Source: Chromobacterium rhizoryzae (GTDB lineage: Bacteria > Pseudomonadota > Gammaproteobacteria > Burkholderiales > Chromobacteriaceae). Taken from it: 64,000 bases of DNA. Shown here in pieces: positions 34,594 to 43,007 of the stretch (the first letter of the stretch is position 1; each line of letters begins with the position of its first letter). A program made the translations under genes and the position numbers. A model generated the notes under the pieces. The model ran no database searches and had not been told where the DNA came from. It worked only from the letters and a program-made list of their open reading frames with translations. The stretch is from contig NZ_CP066126.1 in NCBI RefSeq assembly GCF_020544465.1, positions 4,154,001 through 4,218,000 on the forward strand, read 5' to 3'.

Positions 34594-35612
34594 ACCATTT
34601 CTTCCATTGCCAAGGCTACGCGGCCTGCGCCGCGGCCATCCACCAGTTCTTGTCCAAGCATGGACATGGTTCGTCGCAAGATGACATTATTGCAACAAGA
34701 ATCCAGAGCTTGAGCCAAGCCATCAACCGTTACTGATGTAGATGGTCCCAAATACTCTATAGCCCCAGCCTTTGCTAGCGTCTCGCCTATTAGCAGTTGA
34801 TTCTCCGCCACGGCAAACCCTACCGTCGGCAAACCCAGTGCGCAGCGCTCCCAAGCGCTACTTCCAGTCGCGCCAATCGCCACATCCGCCCAGCACATCC
34901 ACTTGGCCATATCGTTTGTATGACGATAAACGCGCCACTGCGGTGACGCCATGTATGCGATATCCTCGAATTTCGGATTTGCGGCCCCCGCAATCACGGT
35001 CACCTCCGTAAACGCCAAACGCTGCAACGCTAACATGCTCTTGACAGTTTCTCCTGTTGGATCAGAACCGCCAAAATTCAGCAGAACCCTGCTTGCTCTT
35101 GATGGATGTTCTCTAACGCAAGTAGTAGAAAACTCATCACGCAACATGGCAAAACGGGGACCAAGCAATAAGACCGTCTCTTCAGGCACCAATGATTGAT
35201 AGGCGGCTGTGTCCGCAAACAGGTTCTGGTTCAACAATAGATCTGCGTCATGGCAACGATTTGTAAGATCGTCTATCGCCAAGACACGTTTAGCAAAACA
35301 CCTCGCATCAGCCTCCCACTCCTTCCCCAAACCATAGTGATCTACCACCACCCAATCAAAAACGGTGCTCTGCGGCAATACTGAGCGCAATGCGCGTAGA
35401 TCAGCGGCCTCTCCCTCTGGTAGTTGTTCCGGCAACCAAAAAATAGACATGTCGGAATCCGTCAGCAACTCTCTGGCGGCTCCGGGCAGGTCCTTGCACA
35501 CAAAGCAGACCTCAGCCCCATTCCGTCTCAACAAATCAGCCAGAGTCAGACAACGCATAACATGACCGCTGCCTATCTCAACTGAAGCATCGGCCCGGAA
35601 CAGCACCTTCAC
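34590..35612 (-). CDS. pseG: UDP-2,4-diacylamido-2,4,6-trideoxy-L-altropyranose hydrolase
   Basis: 340 residues, MurG-like GT-B fold. It removes UDP from the activated sugar. Motifs: VKVLFRADASVEIGSGHVMRCLTLA (glycine-rich loop with the catalytic His of GSGHVMR), WVVVDHYGLGKEWE, LLNFGGSDPTG and AIGATGSSAWERCALGLP. The start is GTG at 35612, overlapping the pseF stop (GTGA) and preceded by GGGGAG. The longer frame from 35651 would overlap pseF further and lacks a ribosome site. Confidence 0.93.
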   Translation of the reverse strand: MKVLFRADASVEIGSGHVMRCLTLADLLRRNGAEVCFVCKDLPGAARELLTDSDMSIFWLPEQLPEGEAADLRALRSVLPQSTVFDWVVVDHYGLGKEWEADARCFAKRVLAIDDLTNRCHDADLLLNQNLFADTAAYQSLVPEETVLLLGPRFAMLRDEFSTTCVREHPSRASRVLLNFGGSDPTGETVKSMLALQRLAFTEVTVIAGAANPKFEDIAYMASPQWRVYRHTNDMAKWMCWADVAIGATGSSAWERCALGLPTVGFAVAENQLLIGETLAKAGAIEYLGPSTSVTVDGLAQALDSCCNNVILRRTMSMLGQELVDGRGAGRVALAMEEMV

Positions 35613-36319
35613 GTCGGCTCCCCTTCCGCTTGTAATACCGCATACATCCACTCAGCCCGCCGCCAATCCTCTTCAGTATCAATATCTTGAACAAGATGAC
35701 GTGGAAGACGGACTGCCAACGAACGCTCCGAAAAAAATGGCTCACACTCCAGCCAAGCCTGACGCCGTCCCCAATAAAATTGCCCAGCATCTTGAAAAGA
35801 CTCTTCAAGATCTTGCGATCGAGTATCCCGATATTGTGGATACATCGGTACCAAGTTGCCCTCGGATGAAATTTTTAACGCTCTCTGCACAGGAAACCCG
35901 AATGAGGTCACCGACACGGCATAGTGCTTGCCTGCATCCATTTCAAGCAAATTCAAGCCACTACGCAAGTAAGATGCTTGCATCAAAGGAGCCGTCGCGT
36001 ACAAGCAGCAGGCATAATCAAAAACCTCACCCTGTTCTTGCAAAAATGCCACTGCATGACGGATCACAGCCACAGTCGTCGTATAGTCATCCGAGAGTTC
36101 CTGCGGACGCACAAACGGCACGTCTGCACCATACTGCCTCGCCACTTGAGCAATTTGATCATCATCAGTGCTTACAATAATGCGGGAAAACAGACCACAC
36201 GCCTGCGCTGTGCGAATCGAATACGCAATCAAAGGCAAGCCGTGAAATTGCTTGATATTCTTGCCTGGGATCCGCTTGCTTCCTCCACGAGCCGGGATGA
36301 CAGCTACGCTGCGGCTCAT
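35609..36319 (-). CDS. pseF: CMP-pseudaminic acid cytidylyltransferase
   Basis: 236 residues. The nucleotidyltransferase signature IPARGGSKRIPGKNIKQFHG is at the N-terminus, followed by IIVSTDDDQIAQVA, VPFVRPQELSDDYTTT and a late DIDTEEDWRRAE. It activates pseudaminic acid with CTP, giving the CMP-sugar used by transferases. It overlaps pseC and pseG by 4 bases each. PseF is chosen over NeuA or a legionaminate enzyme because of its pse neighbours. Confidence 0.93.
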   Translation of the reverse strand: MSRSVAVIPARGGSKRIPGKNIKQFHGLPLIAYSIRTAQACGLFSRIIVSTDDDQIAQVARQYGADVPFVRPQELSDDYTTTVAVIRHAVAFLQEQGEVFDYACCLYATAPLMQASYLRSGLNLLEMDAGKHYAVSVTSFGFPVQRALKISSEGNLVPMYPQYRDTRSQDLEESFQDAGQFYWGRRQAWLECEPFFSERSLAVRLPRHLVQDIDTEEDWRRAEWMYAVLQAEGEPT

Positions 36320-37479
36320 TGAATTGCCTTCTTCAAACTGGCAACAACGTCGTTCTGCTGGCGCTCTGTTAAACCAGGAAACAAGGGCAGGGTCAGTGCC
36401 TCGCGATAATGTCTTTCCGCCATAGGAAAATCTCCGGACTGGAAACCAAGACGACGGTAGTAGGGCTGTATATGTACCGGTATGTAATGAACATTGACCC
36501 CGATGCCATCAGCCCGCATACGCTCAAACACCTGGGCTCGACTGCTAGCAACATGCTCTAAGCTCAGTCTCACTACAAACAGATGCCAGGCAGATTCATC
36601 GATAGGCTCTAGACAAGGCAAACTCAAGGGCTGCTGTGCCAACAGCTCCGCATAGCGTCGGACCAGCATGCGGCGCTCTATCAAAAAACCGTCCAATTTA
36701 CTCAGCTGAGATAGTCCAATCGCCGCCTGTATATCCGTCATTCGGTAGTTGAACCCCAGTCCAGTCATTTGATAGTACCAAGCGCCGTCTGAATTGCCCT
36801 CCATGCGGCACTCATCACGGGTAATTCCATGACTACGCAATTCGCCCAGACGCTCATATAAAGCGGAATCATTGCACAATACCGCACCGCCTTCCCCCGT
36901 CGTAATCACTTTGACCGGGTGGAAGCTGAAAACCGTCATATCAGCATGACTCCCGCAACCAACAGGTTGACCAGCAAACTCGGCACCAATCGCATGGGAA
37001 GCATCTTCGATCACAACAAAACCATAGCGCCGCGATAGGGACTTAAGGGCAGCCATATCACAGCTGCGACCGGCAAACGCCACTGGCACGACTACCTTGG
37101 GTAAGCGCCCTAACTGCTCGCTCTGTTGCAGTTTGCTTGCCAGCTTGCCCATATCCATATTTCCACTGGCAATATCGATATCGACAAAATCAACCTCTGC
37201 CCCACAATAGCGCCCGCAATTAGCCGAAGCGACAAAGGTGTTAGGACTCGTCCACAGCCAGTCTCCCGGCCCCAAACCTGCCGCAACACAAGCAATATGC
37301 AAAGCAGCGGTCGCACTACTAACCGCCACGGCATGCGTAGCCTGACAACGCAGAGCCAGAGCCTGCTCAAAAGCCGGCACCACAGGCCCCTGTGTCAGCC
37401 AATCCGAACGCAATACCTCCACAACGGCCTCAATGTCGTCCTCATCGAGTTGTTGCCGACCATATGGAATCATGCTCAT
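36316..37479 (-). CDS. pseC: UDP-4-amino-4,6-dideoxy-N-acetyl-L-altrosamine transaminase
   Basis: 387 residues, DegT/DnrJ/EryC1 PLP aminotransferase. It starts MIPYGRQQLDEDDIEAVVEVLRSDWLTQGP in family style. The PLP lysine is in VFSFHPVKVITTGEGG, preceded by VVIEDASHAIGAEFAG. It transfers an amino group to C4 of the PseB product. Second gene of the operon, 4-base overlap on both sides. Confidence 0.95.
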   Translation of the reverse strand: MSMIPYGRQQLDEDDIEAVVEVLRSDWLTQGPVVPAFEQALALRCQATHAVAVSSATAALHIACVAAGLGPGDWLWTSPNTFVASANCGRYCGAEVDFVDIDIASGNMDMGKLASKLQQSEQLGRLPKVVVPVAFAGRSCDMAALKSLSRRYGFVVIEDASHAIGAEFAGQPVGCGSHADMTVFSFHPVKVITTGEGGAVLCNDSALYERLGELRSHGITRDECRMEGNSDGAWYYQMTGLGFNYRMTDIQAAIGLSQLSKLDGFLIERRMLVRRYAELLAQQPLSLPCLEPIDESAWHLFVVRLSLEHVASSRAQVFERMRADGIGVNVHYIPVHIQPYYRRLGFQSGDFPMAERHYREALTLPLFPGLTERQQNDVVASLKKAIQ

Positions 37480-38471
37480 GGCGTTGCCTGATCCAAAATT
37501 TCTAGCTCGGGAATGCTCAGAAACCAGGGATTACTCTCGGAAGAATATTGAAATCCCTCCGACACTAATGTCCCTGCCTCGCTCAACTGATTGGAATCAT
37601 AACCATGGTGAACTGTGAAGCGAATCGAAGGAGCGATCACATAATGATCGTCAAACTCGTAGGTATGTAGGCTGTCATCAGCGGAAATCATCAGTTCATG
37701 CAGCTTTTCCCCTGGCCTGATGCCAATCTGGTGTTGCAGTAACTGGGGGGCCATTGCTGTCGCCAAGTCCACAATGCTCACGGAAGGAATCTTGGGCACA
37801 AAAAGCTCCCCGCCCTGCATCCGCTCAAAGTTGCTGAGCACAAAGTCCACCCCTTGTTGCAGGGTGATCCAGAAGCGGGTCATCCGCACATCGGTAATGG
37901 GCAGGCTATCAGCCCCGCTCGCGATCAATTTTCGAAAGAACGGCACCACAGAGCCCCGCGAGCCGACGACGTTGCCATAGCGCACTACCGCGAAACGGGT
38001 CTTGTGGCCGCCAACAATATTATTCGCGGCCACAAACAACTTATCCGACAACAGCTTGGTTGCCCCATACAGATTGATTGGACTAGCCGCTTTATCGGTA
38101 GACAGCGCAATCACCTTCTCTACCCCGCACTCGATAGCGGCATTGATCACGTTTTCCGCGCCATTCACATTGGTGCGAATGCACTCGGTAGGATTGTACT
38201 CGGCGGCAGGCACTTGCTTGAGAGCGGCGGCATGCACCACTAGATCAATGCCGCGCATCGCCTGCTTCAAGCGCTCGCCATCTCGTACATCGCCGAGGAA
38301 AAAACGCATGCAAGGATCGGAAAACTCCTGTTGCATCTCAAACTGTTTCAACTCATCGCGAGAAAACACCACCACTCGCGCCGGTTTGAACCGCTCCAAT
38401 AGCGTGGTAATGAATTTACGGCCGAAGGATCCCGTTCCGCCAGTAATTAAGATGGACTTGTTGTCAAACAT
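37476..38471 (-). CDS. pseB: UDP-N-acetylglucosamine 4,6-dehydratase (inverting)
   Basis: 331 residues, short-chain dehydrogenase fold. It starts MFDNKSILITGGTGSFGRKF, with ALKQVPAAEYNPTEC and YGATKLLSDKLF typical of PseB. It catalyses the first committed step of pseudaminic acid synthesis, with C5 inversion. ATG 38471 fits the family N-terminus; the open frame upstream to 38630 is non-coding. The ribosome site is weak. It is the first gene of an eight-gene operon; the 160 bases before it hold the promoter region, where I could not fix a promoter type. Confidence 0.95.
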   Translation of the reverse strand: MFDNKSILITGGTGSFGRKFITTLLERFKPARVVVFSRDELKQFEMQQEFSDPCMRFFLGDVRDGERLKQAMRGIDLVVHAAALKQVPAAEYNPTECIRTNVNGAENVINAAIECGVEKVIALSTDKAASPINLYGATKLLSDKLFVAANNIVGGHKTRFAVVRYGNVVGSRGSVVPFFRKLIASGADSLPITDVRMTRFWITLQQGVDFVLSNFERMQGGELFVPKIPSVSIVDLATAMAPQLLQHQIGIRPGEKLHELMISADDSLHTYEFDDHYVIAPSIRFTVHHGYDSNQLSEAGTLVSEGFQYSSESNPWFLSIPELEILDQATP

Positions 38472-38632
38472 CGCCAATATGCCTTTATTTCTTTGAAAAA
38501 GACGGAGCAACCGTCCGCCATCAGCGCCAGGCTTCCGATCCTTGTCCGCCAAAGCAACGCTTGCCGATAATCCGCAAGCCCACCTTCCAGTACCATGCCT
38601 TAATACGACACAAGCACACCAATCCAACAACC

Positions 38633-39367
38633 CTACTGTTTGCTTGACAATAGCTCAGCCAGCACCGACATCACCACCTCCACCCCCATCGCCCCGGTGG
38701 TGGCGTCGAACTCCACCGTCGCCGCGCCACCCTTGCCGGCCGCCCAGTTGCTGACCAGGCACAGATGCGCATAAGGCAGATTCATCTCCCGCGCCAAGGC
38801 CGCCTCCGGCATGCCGGTCATGCCGACTATATCGGCACCATCCCGCTCCAACTTCAATATTTCCGCGGCGCTTTCCAAACGCGGCCCCTGAGTGCAGGCG
38901 TAAACGCCGCCCACCACGCCGCTGTGGCCGCTGTCCGCCATCGCGCGGATCAGGCGCTCTCGCAACGCCTCGTCGTAAGGCGAGGAGAATTCGGCGTGCA
39001 CCACCGGGCGGTCCAGCCCCTCGAAGAAAGTGTGCTTGCGGCCCCAGCTGTAGTCGATGATGTTGTCCGGCACCACCAGGCGGCCCGGCGGCATGTCGGG
39101 GCGGATGCCGCCCACGGTGCCGATGGCGATCACGCCTTTGACGCCTTGATCGTGCAGCGCCCAGATATTGGCGCGGTAATTGATTTCATGCGGCGCCAGC
39201 GAATGGCCGTAGCCGTGGCGCGCGATGAACACCACGTTCTGCCCGTTCAATAGGCCGAAGGTCAGCGCGCAGGAGGGATCGCCGTACGGGGTGCGCACAA
39301 CTTGACGGTGGGTGACTTCCAATACGGGCAGCTGGGCCAGGCCGCTGCCGCCGATGATGGCCAACAT
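38633..39367 (-). CDS. S-methyl-5'-thioinosine phosphorylase (MTIP), MTAP/PNP family
   Basis: 244 residues. LAIIGGSGLAQLP, phosphate-loop RHGYGHSLAPHEINYRAN, GTVGGIRPDM, ACTQGPRLESAAEI and GMTGMPEAALARE show the MTAP/MTIP family. The purine-base pocket near the C-terminus reads LVSNWAAG with Asn rather than the Asp of adenine-specific MTAP. This matches the Pseudomonas MTIP pattern and predicts 6-oxopurine (methylthioinosine) specificity. It acts in methylthioadenosine salvage in the cytoplasm. It is probably a separate unit from pse, with no overlap. Confidence 0.85.
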   Translation of the reverse strand: MLAIIGGSGLAQLPVLEVTHRQVVRTPYGDPSCALTFGLLNGQNVVFIARHGYGHSLAPHEINYRANIWALHDQGVKGVIAIGTVGGIRPDMPPGRLVVPDNIIDYSWGRKHTFFEGLDRPVVHAEFSSPYDEALRERLIRAMADSGHSGVVGGVYACTQGPRLESAAEILKLERDGADIVGMTGMPEAALAREMNLPYAHLCLVSNWAAGKGGAATVEFDATTGAMGVEVVMSVLAELLSSKQ

Positions 39368-39591
39368 GATGTGTCCCCTTGTAATGGCGCGACGAATCGC
39401 TGTTTTTGCCGCGGCCTGAGCTGGGCGGCTGTGGGATTCTTGCTTGCGGCGAAGCGCCGACGCTCCAATTATGGCCGATTATTTTCCGCCGGCACATGCC
39501 GCCGCGCGGTGAATTTGCCCGCGGCCGCAGGGCTGGCGACGGCCGCTTTTGAAAACAAGCACTTGGCGAGCCGGCTGGAATTCCCGATGAT

Positions 39592-39607
39592 TTATACAGA
39601 CGTACAA
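39592..39607. promoter_or_regulatory. TetR-type operator, site 2
   Basis: TTATACAGACGTACAA, one mismatch from the pattern TTATAC-N4-GTATAA seen at site 1. Its centre is 33 bases from that of site 1, about three helical turns. Confidence 0.6.
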
Positions 39608-39624
39608 ATTCAGCTTGCATGGAC

Positions 39625-39640
39625 TTATACGTTCGTATAA
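39625..39640. promoter_or_regulatory. TetR-type operator, site 1
   Basis: TTATACGTTCGTATAA forms arms TTATACG/CGTATAA around two bases, extended by one C/G pair on each side, 10 bases before the regulator start codon. It is a probable autoregulatory site. Confidence 0.75.
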
Positions 39641-39650
39641 GAATAGAGGT

Positions 39651-40286
39651 ATGAAACCGAACAACGCGACTCGACAGCAATTGCTGGACTGCGGACTGGC
39701 CATGGCCAAGGAGGCCGGCCTGCGCGCGCTCACCGTGCGCGGCCTGTGCCAGCGCGCCGGGGTCAATCCGGGCAGCTTCGTCTACCACTTCGGCAGCCGC
39801 GACCGCTACTTGGCCGAACTGCTGGAAAACTGGTACGCGCCGCTGTTCCGGCACATGCAATCGCAGTTGCAGCAGCAAGCGTCGGCCTTGCCGCGGCTGC
39901 AGACCCTGCTGCGTCAGCTGCTGGCCTTCGTCGCCGAGCACGGCGAGCTGATCGCCCACATGCTGCTGGACGCGGCCGCCGGCGAAACCGCCGCGCAGGG
40001 TTTTCTGTCCACGCTGGCGCCCCGCCATCCCAAGCTGCTGCTGCAAAGCATTGCCGACGCGCAACAGGCCGGCGAACTGGAACGCGGCGATCCGCTGCAC
40101 CAAGCGCTGTTCCTGATGGCGGCGCTGGGCCTGCCGGCGCTGGCCCAGCACATCATCGCCGGCAAGCCGCTGCTGCCCGGCCTGATCCAGCAAGCTTTCA
40201 ACACCTACGCCATCGATCCGCGCCATATCGAGCAACGCCTGCAATGGGCGCTGCGCGGTTTGCGCCCATTGGAGCCACAGCCATGA
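39651..40286 (+). CDS. TetR/AcrR-family regulator, CecR-like position
   Basis: 211 residues. N-terminal helix-turn-helix: TRQQLLDCGLAMAKEAGLRALTVRGLCQRAGVNPGSFVYHFGSRD in TetR wording; the C-terminal ligand domain is helical. It starts an operon coding for an HlyD-type adaptor, a double ATPase and two ABC-2 permeases, the same order as cecR-ybhGFSR of E. coli. Two operator-like palindromes lie just upstream, so it probably represses its own operon. The ribosome site AGAGG is close to the ATG. The inducer is unknown. Confidence 0.9.
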   Translation: MKPNNATRQQLLDCGLAMAKEAGLRALTVRGLCQRAGVNPGSFVYHFGSRDRYLAELLENWYAPLFRHMQSQLQQQASALPRLQTLLRQLLAFVAEHGELIAHMLLDAAAGETAAQGFLSTLAPRHPKLLLQSIADAQQAGELERGDPLHQALFLMAALGLPALAQHIIAGKPLLPGLIQQAFNTYAIDPRHIEQRLQWALRGLRPLEPQP

Positions 40287-41266
40287 AGCGTTCCCCTCTG
40301 CTCATCGGCCTCATCGTCGTCGCCCTGATCGCCGGAGGCGGCTACGCCTGGCGGCAACGGCAGCTCGCCCAAGAACGCCTGAGCTTGTCCGGCAACGTCG
40401 ACATCCGCGAAGTCAGTCTGTCCTTCCGGGTGGCCGGCCGCTTGCGGAGCCTGAACGTGGACGAAGGCGCCAGCGTACGCGCCGGCGAGCTGCTGGGCGA
40501 ACTGGACGCGCGGCCTTATCAGAACGCCTTGCGCGACGCCGACGCCGGCCTGGCCGCCGCCCAAGCGCGCAGGGCACTGTACCGCGCCGGCCCGCGCAGC
40601 GAGGACATCGAACAGGCGCAGGCCAATCTGGACGCGCGTCGCGCCGCGCGGCTCAACGCCGAGCAGACCTACCAGCGCCAGCGCCAACTGGCCGACACCG
40701 GCGCCTCCGCCCAACGCGCGCTGGACGAGGCCCGCGCGCAGCGCGACCAGGCGGCGGCGCAGGCCGAGGCGGCGCGCCAGCAATGGCAGGCGCTCAAGCG
40801 CGGCTACCGCAAGGAGGAAATCGCCGAGGCCGACGCCAATGCCGAACGCGCGGCGGCGCAACAGGCTCAGGCCCAGCTGCAACTGGCCGACACCCGGCTG
40901 CTGGCCCCGGCCGACGGCGTCATCCTCACCCGCGCGGTCGAACCCGGCGGCATGCTGAGCGCCGGCGGCCCGGTGTTCACCCTGTCGCTGACCCGGCCGG
41001 TGTGGGTGCGCGCCTACGTCGCCGAGCCCGAGCTGGGCAAGGTGGCCCCCGGAACCAAGGTCAAGGTCCGCAGCGACGGCCGCGCCCAGCCTTACGACGG
41101 CGTGGTCGGCTTCGTCTCCCCCAGCGCCGAATTCACTCCCAAGAACGTGGAAACCCAGGACCTGCGCACCGCCCTGGTCTACCGGCTGCGCGTGGTGGTG
41201 CAAAACCCGGACGCCGCGCTGCGCCAGGGCATGCCGGTGACGGTGACGCTGGCGGACGGCCGCTGA
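40283..41266 (+). CDS. HlyD/membrane-fusion protein of an ABC exporter (YbhG-like)
   Basis: 327 residues. N-terminal anchor (LLIGLIVVALIAGGGYAW), biotinyl-lipoyl half (LSGNVDIREVSLSFRVAGRL, LNVDEGASVRAGELLGELDARPY), a long coiled-coil hairpin rich in Ala, Glu and Gln (~85-215), then the second half LLAPADGVILTRAVEPGGMLSAGGPV. It spans the periplasm and links the inner-membrane exporter to the outer-membrane factor encoded at the operon end. The ATG overlaps the TetR stop (ATGA). Confidence 0.92.
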   Translation: MKRSPLLIGLIVVALIAGGGYAWRQRQLAQERLSLSGNVDIREVSLSFRVAGRLRSLNVDEGASVRAGELLGELDARPYQNALRDADAGLAAAQARRALYRAGPRSEDIEQAQANLDARRAARLNAEQTYQRQRQLADTGASAQRALDEARAQRDQAAAQAEAARQQWQALKRGYRKEEIAEADANAERAAAQQAQAQLQLADTRLLAPADGVILTRAVEPGGMLSAGGPVFTLSLTRPVWVRAYVAEPELGKVAPGTKVKVRSDGRAQPYDGVVGFVSPSAEFTPKNVETQDLRTALVYRLRVVVQNPDAALRQGMPVTVTLADGR

Positions 41267-41267
41267 G

Positions 41268-43007
41268 ATGGATGCGCAAAACGCCATCGTCCTGCGCGGG
41301 CTGCGCCAGCGCTTCGACGCGCACGAGGCGCTGGCCGGCATAGACGCGACGATACGCCGCGGCGCGATCACCGGCCTGGCCGGGCCGGACGGCGCCGGCA
41401 AAACCACCTTGCTGCGGCTGCTTGCCGGCCTGCTGCAAGCCAGCGACGGCGCCGTCCGCGTTGAAGGGCTGGATCCCATCGCCGACGGCGACGCGCTGCG
41501 CGCGCTGATCGGCTATATGCCGCAGCAATTCGGCCTGTACGAAGACCTGACGGTGCAGGAAAACCTGGAGCTGTACGCCGATCTGCGCGGCGTCGCCGGC
41601 GAGCCCCGCCAACGCAGCTTCGAACGCCTGCTGGCCTTCACCGACCTGGCCCGCTTCACCGCGCGGCCGGCCGGCAAGCTGTCCGGCGGCATGAAGCAGA
41701 AGCTGGGCCTGGCCTGCGCGCTGCTGGGCGAGCCGAGGGTCTTGCTGCTGGACGAGCCCAGCGTCGGCGTCGACCCGATTTCCCGGCGCGAACTGTGGAA
41801 GATGGTGGGCGAACTGGCCGCCGACGGCATGACCGTGCTGTGGAGCACCTCCTATCTGGACGAGGCCGAACGCTGCGACGAAGTGCTGCTGATCAACGCC
41901 GGCCAGCTGAGCTACGCCGGCGCGCCCGGCGAGCTGATCCGACGCATGGAGGGCCGCAGCGTGCAGCTGCGCGGCATCGCCGGCAACCCTCGTCAGATAC
42001 TGCGGCGCGCGCTGCGTCAGCCGCAAGTGCTGGACGGGGTGATCCAGGGCCAGGCGCTGCGCCTGGTGCTGCGCCAGGCCGGCCGGCCGCCTGAGCTGAG
42101 CGCCTTGCAGGCCGGGCCGGACGCCTGTTTCATCGTGGTTCCGCCGCGGCTGGAGGACGCCTTCATCGAACTGCTGGGCGGCGGCCCCGGCGGCGACTCG
42201 GGCCTGGCCGAGCAGATGCCGCCGGCGCAACTGCCGGCCGGCGTGGACCCGGACGCAGTGATCCGCGCCGAACAGCTCACGCGCCGTTTCGGCGATTTCG
42301 TCGCCGCCGACAATATCGACTTCCAGGTGCGGCGTGGCGAGATCTACGGCCTGCTCGGCCCCAACGGCGCCGGCAAGTCCACCACCTTCAAAATGCTGTG
42401 CGGCCTGCTGCGGCCCAGCGCCGGCCAGGCCAGCGTGATGGGCATAGACCTGAAACGCAGCGCCAGCCGCGCGCGCCGGCAGCTGGGCTATATGGCGCAG
42501 AAATTCGCGCTCTACGGCAATCTCAGCGTCGCCCACAATCTGGACTTCTTCTCCGGCATCTACGGCCTGAGCGGCCAGACGCAACGCGACACCGTCGCCG
42601 AAATGGTCCGCGTGTTCGCGCTCGCGCCCTATCTGGACATGCTCGCCGGCGCGCTGCCCCTGGGCTTCAAACAGCGGCTGGCGCTGGCCTGCGCGCTGAT
42701 GCACCGGCCGCCGCTGCTGTTTCTGGACGAACCCACCTCCGGCGTCGACCCCATCACCCGCCGCGAATTCTGGACCCATATCAACGGCCTGGTGGACAAG
42801 GGCGTCACCGTGATGGTCACTACCCATTTCATGGACGAGGCCGAATACTGCGACCGCATCGGCCTGGTCTACCGCGGCCGCTTGATCGCCAGCGGCACGC
42901 CGGACCAGCTCAAGCGCCAGGCCGCCGGCGTCGATGAAGACATCACCATGGAGGAAGCCTTCATCCGCCTGGTGACGGCCGACGACCGCGCCGGAGCCCC
43001 CGCATGA
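41268..43007 (+). CDS. ABC transporter ATPase, two fused nucleotide-binding domains (YbhF-like)
   Basis: 579 residues. Domain 1: Walker A GPDGAGKTTLLR (~40), signature KLSGGMKQKLGLA, Walker B VLLLDEPSVGVDP. Domain 2: LLGPNGAGKSTTFKM (~365), an atypical signature region GALPLGFKQRLALA, which lacks the usual SGG, and LFLDEPTSGVDP. Tandem ATPases of this kind drive ABC-2 exporters with a YbhS/YbhR permease pair. It is cytoplasmic, on the inner face of the membrane. It starts just after the HlyD gene and overlaps the next gene by 4 bases. Confidence 0.94.
   Translation: MDAQNAIVLRGLRQRFDAHEALAGIDATIRRGAITGLAGPDGAGKTTLLRLLAGLLQASDGAVRVEGLDPIADGDALRALIGYMPQQFGLYEDLTVQENLELYADLRGVAGEPRQRSFERLLAFTDLARFTARPAGKLSGGMKQKLGLACALLGEPRVLLLDEPSVGVDPISRRELWKMVGELAADGMTVLWSTSYLDEAERCDEVLLINAGQLSYAGAPGELIRRMEGRSVQLRGIAGNPRQILRRALRQPQVLDGVIQGQALRLVLRQAGRPPELSALQAGPDACFIVVPPRLEDAFIELLGGGPGGDSGLAEQMPPAQLPAGVDPDAVIRAEQLTRRFGDFVAADNIDFQVRRGEIYGLLGPNGAGKSTTFKMLCGLLRPSAGQASVMGIDLKRSASRARRQLGYMAQKFALYGNLSVAHNLDFFSGIYGLSGQTQRDTVAEMVRVFALAPYLDMLAGALPLGFKQRLALACALMHRPPLLFLDEPTSGVDPITRREFWTHINGLVDKGVTVMVTTHFMDEAEYCDRIGLVYRGRLIASGTPDQLKRQAAGVDEDITMEEAFIRLVTADDRAGAPA

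Larger units (their letters stand above)
39368..39650. other. Divergent promoter region between the MTIP gene and the TetR gene
   Basis: 283 bases without a gene. The right third is AT-rich and contains two copies of an inverted repeat (39592-39607 and 39625-39640). The left part is GC-rich and shows no clear element. Confidence 0.6.

Noticed and set aside
38480..38530. TGGCGG-N4-TTGC on the minus strand before pseB as a sigma-54 promoter
   Set aside because: The GG to GC spacing is one base short of the -24/-12 requirement and the consensus C-A of TGGCA is missing.
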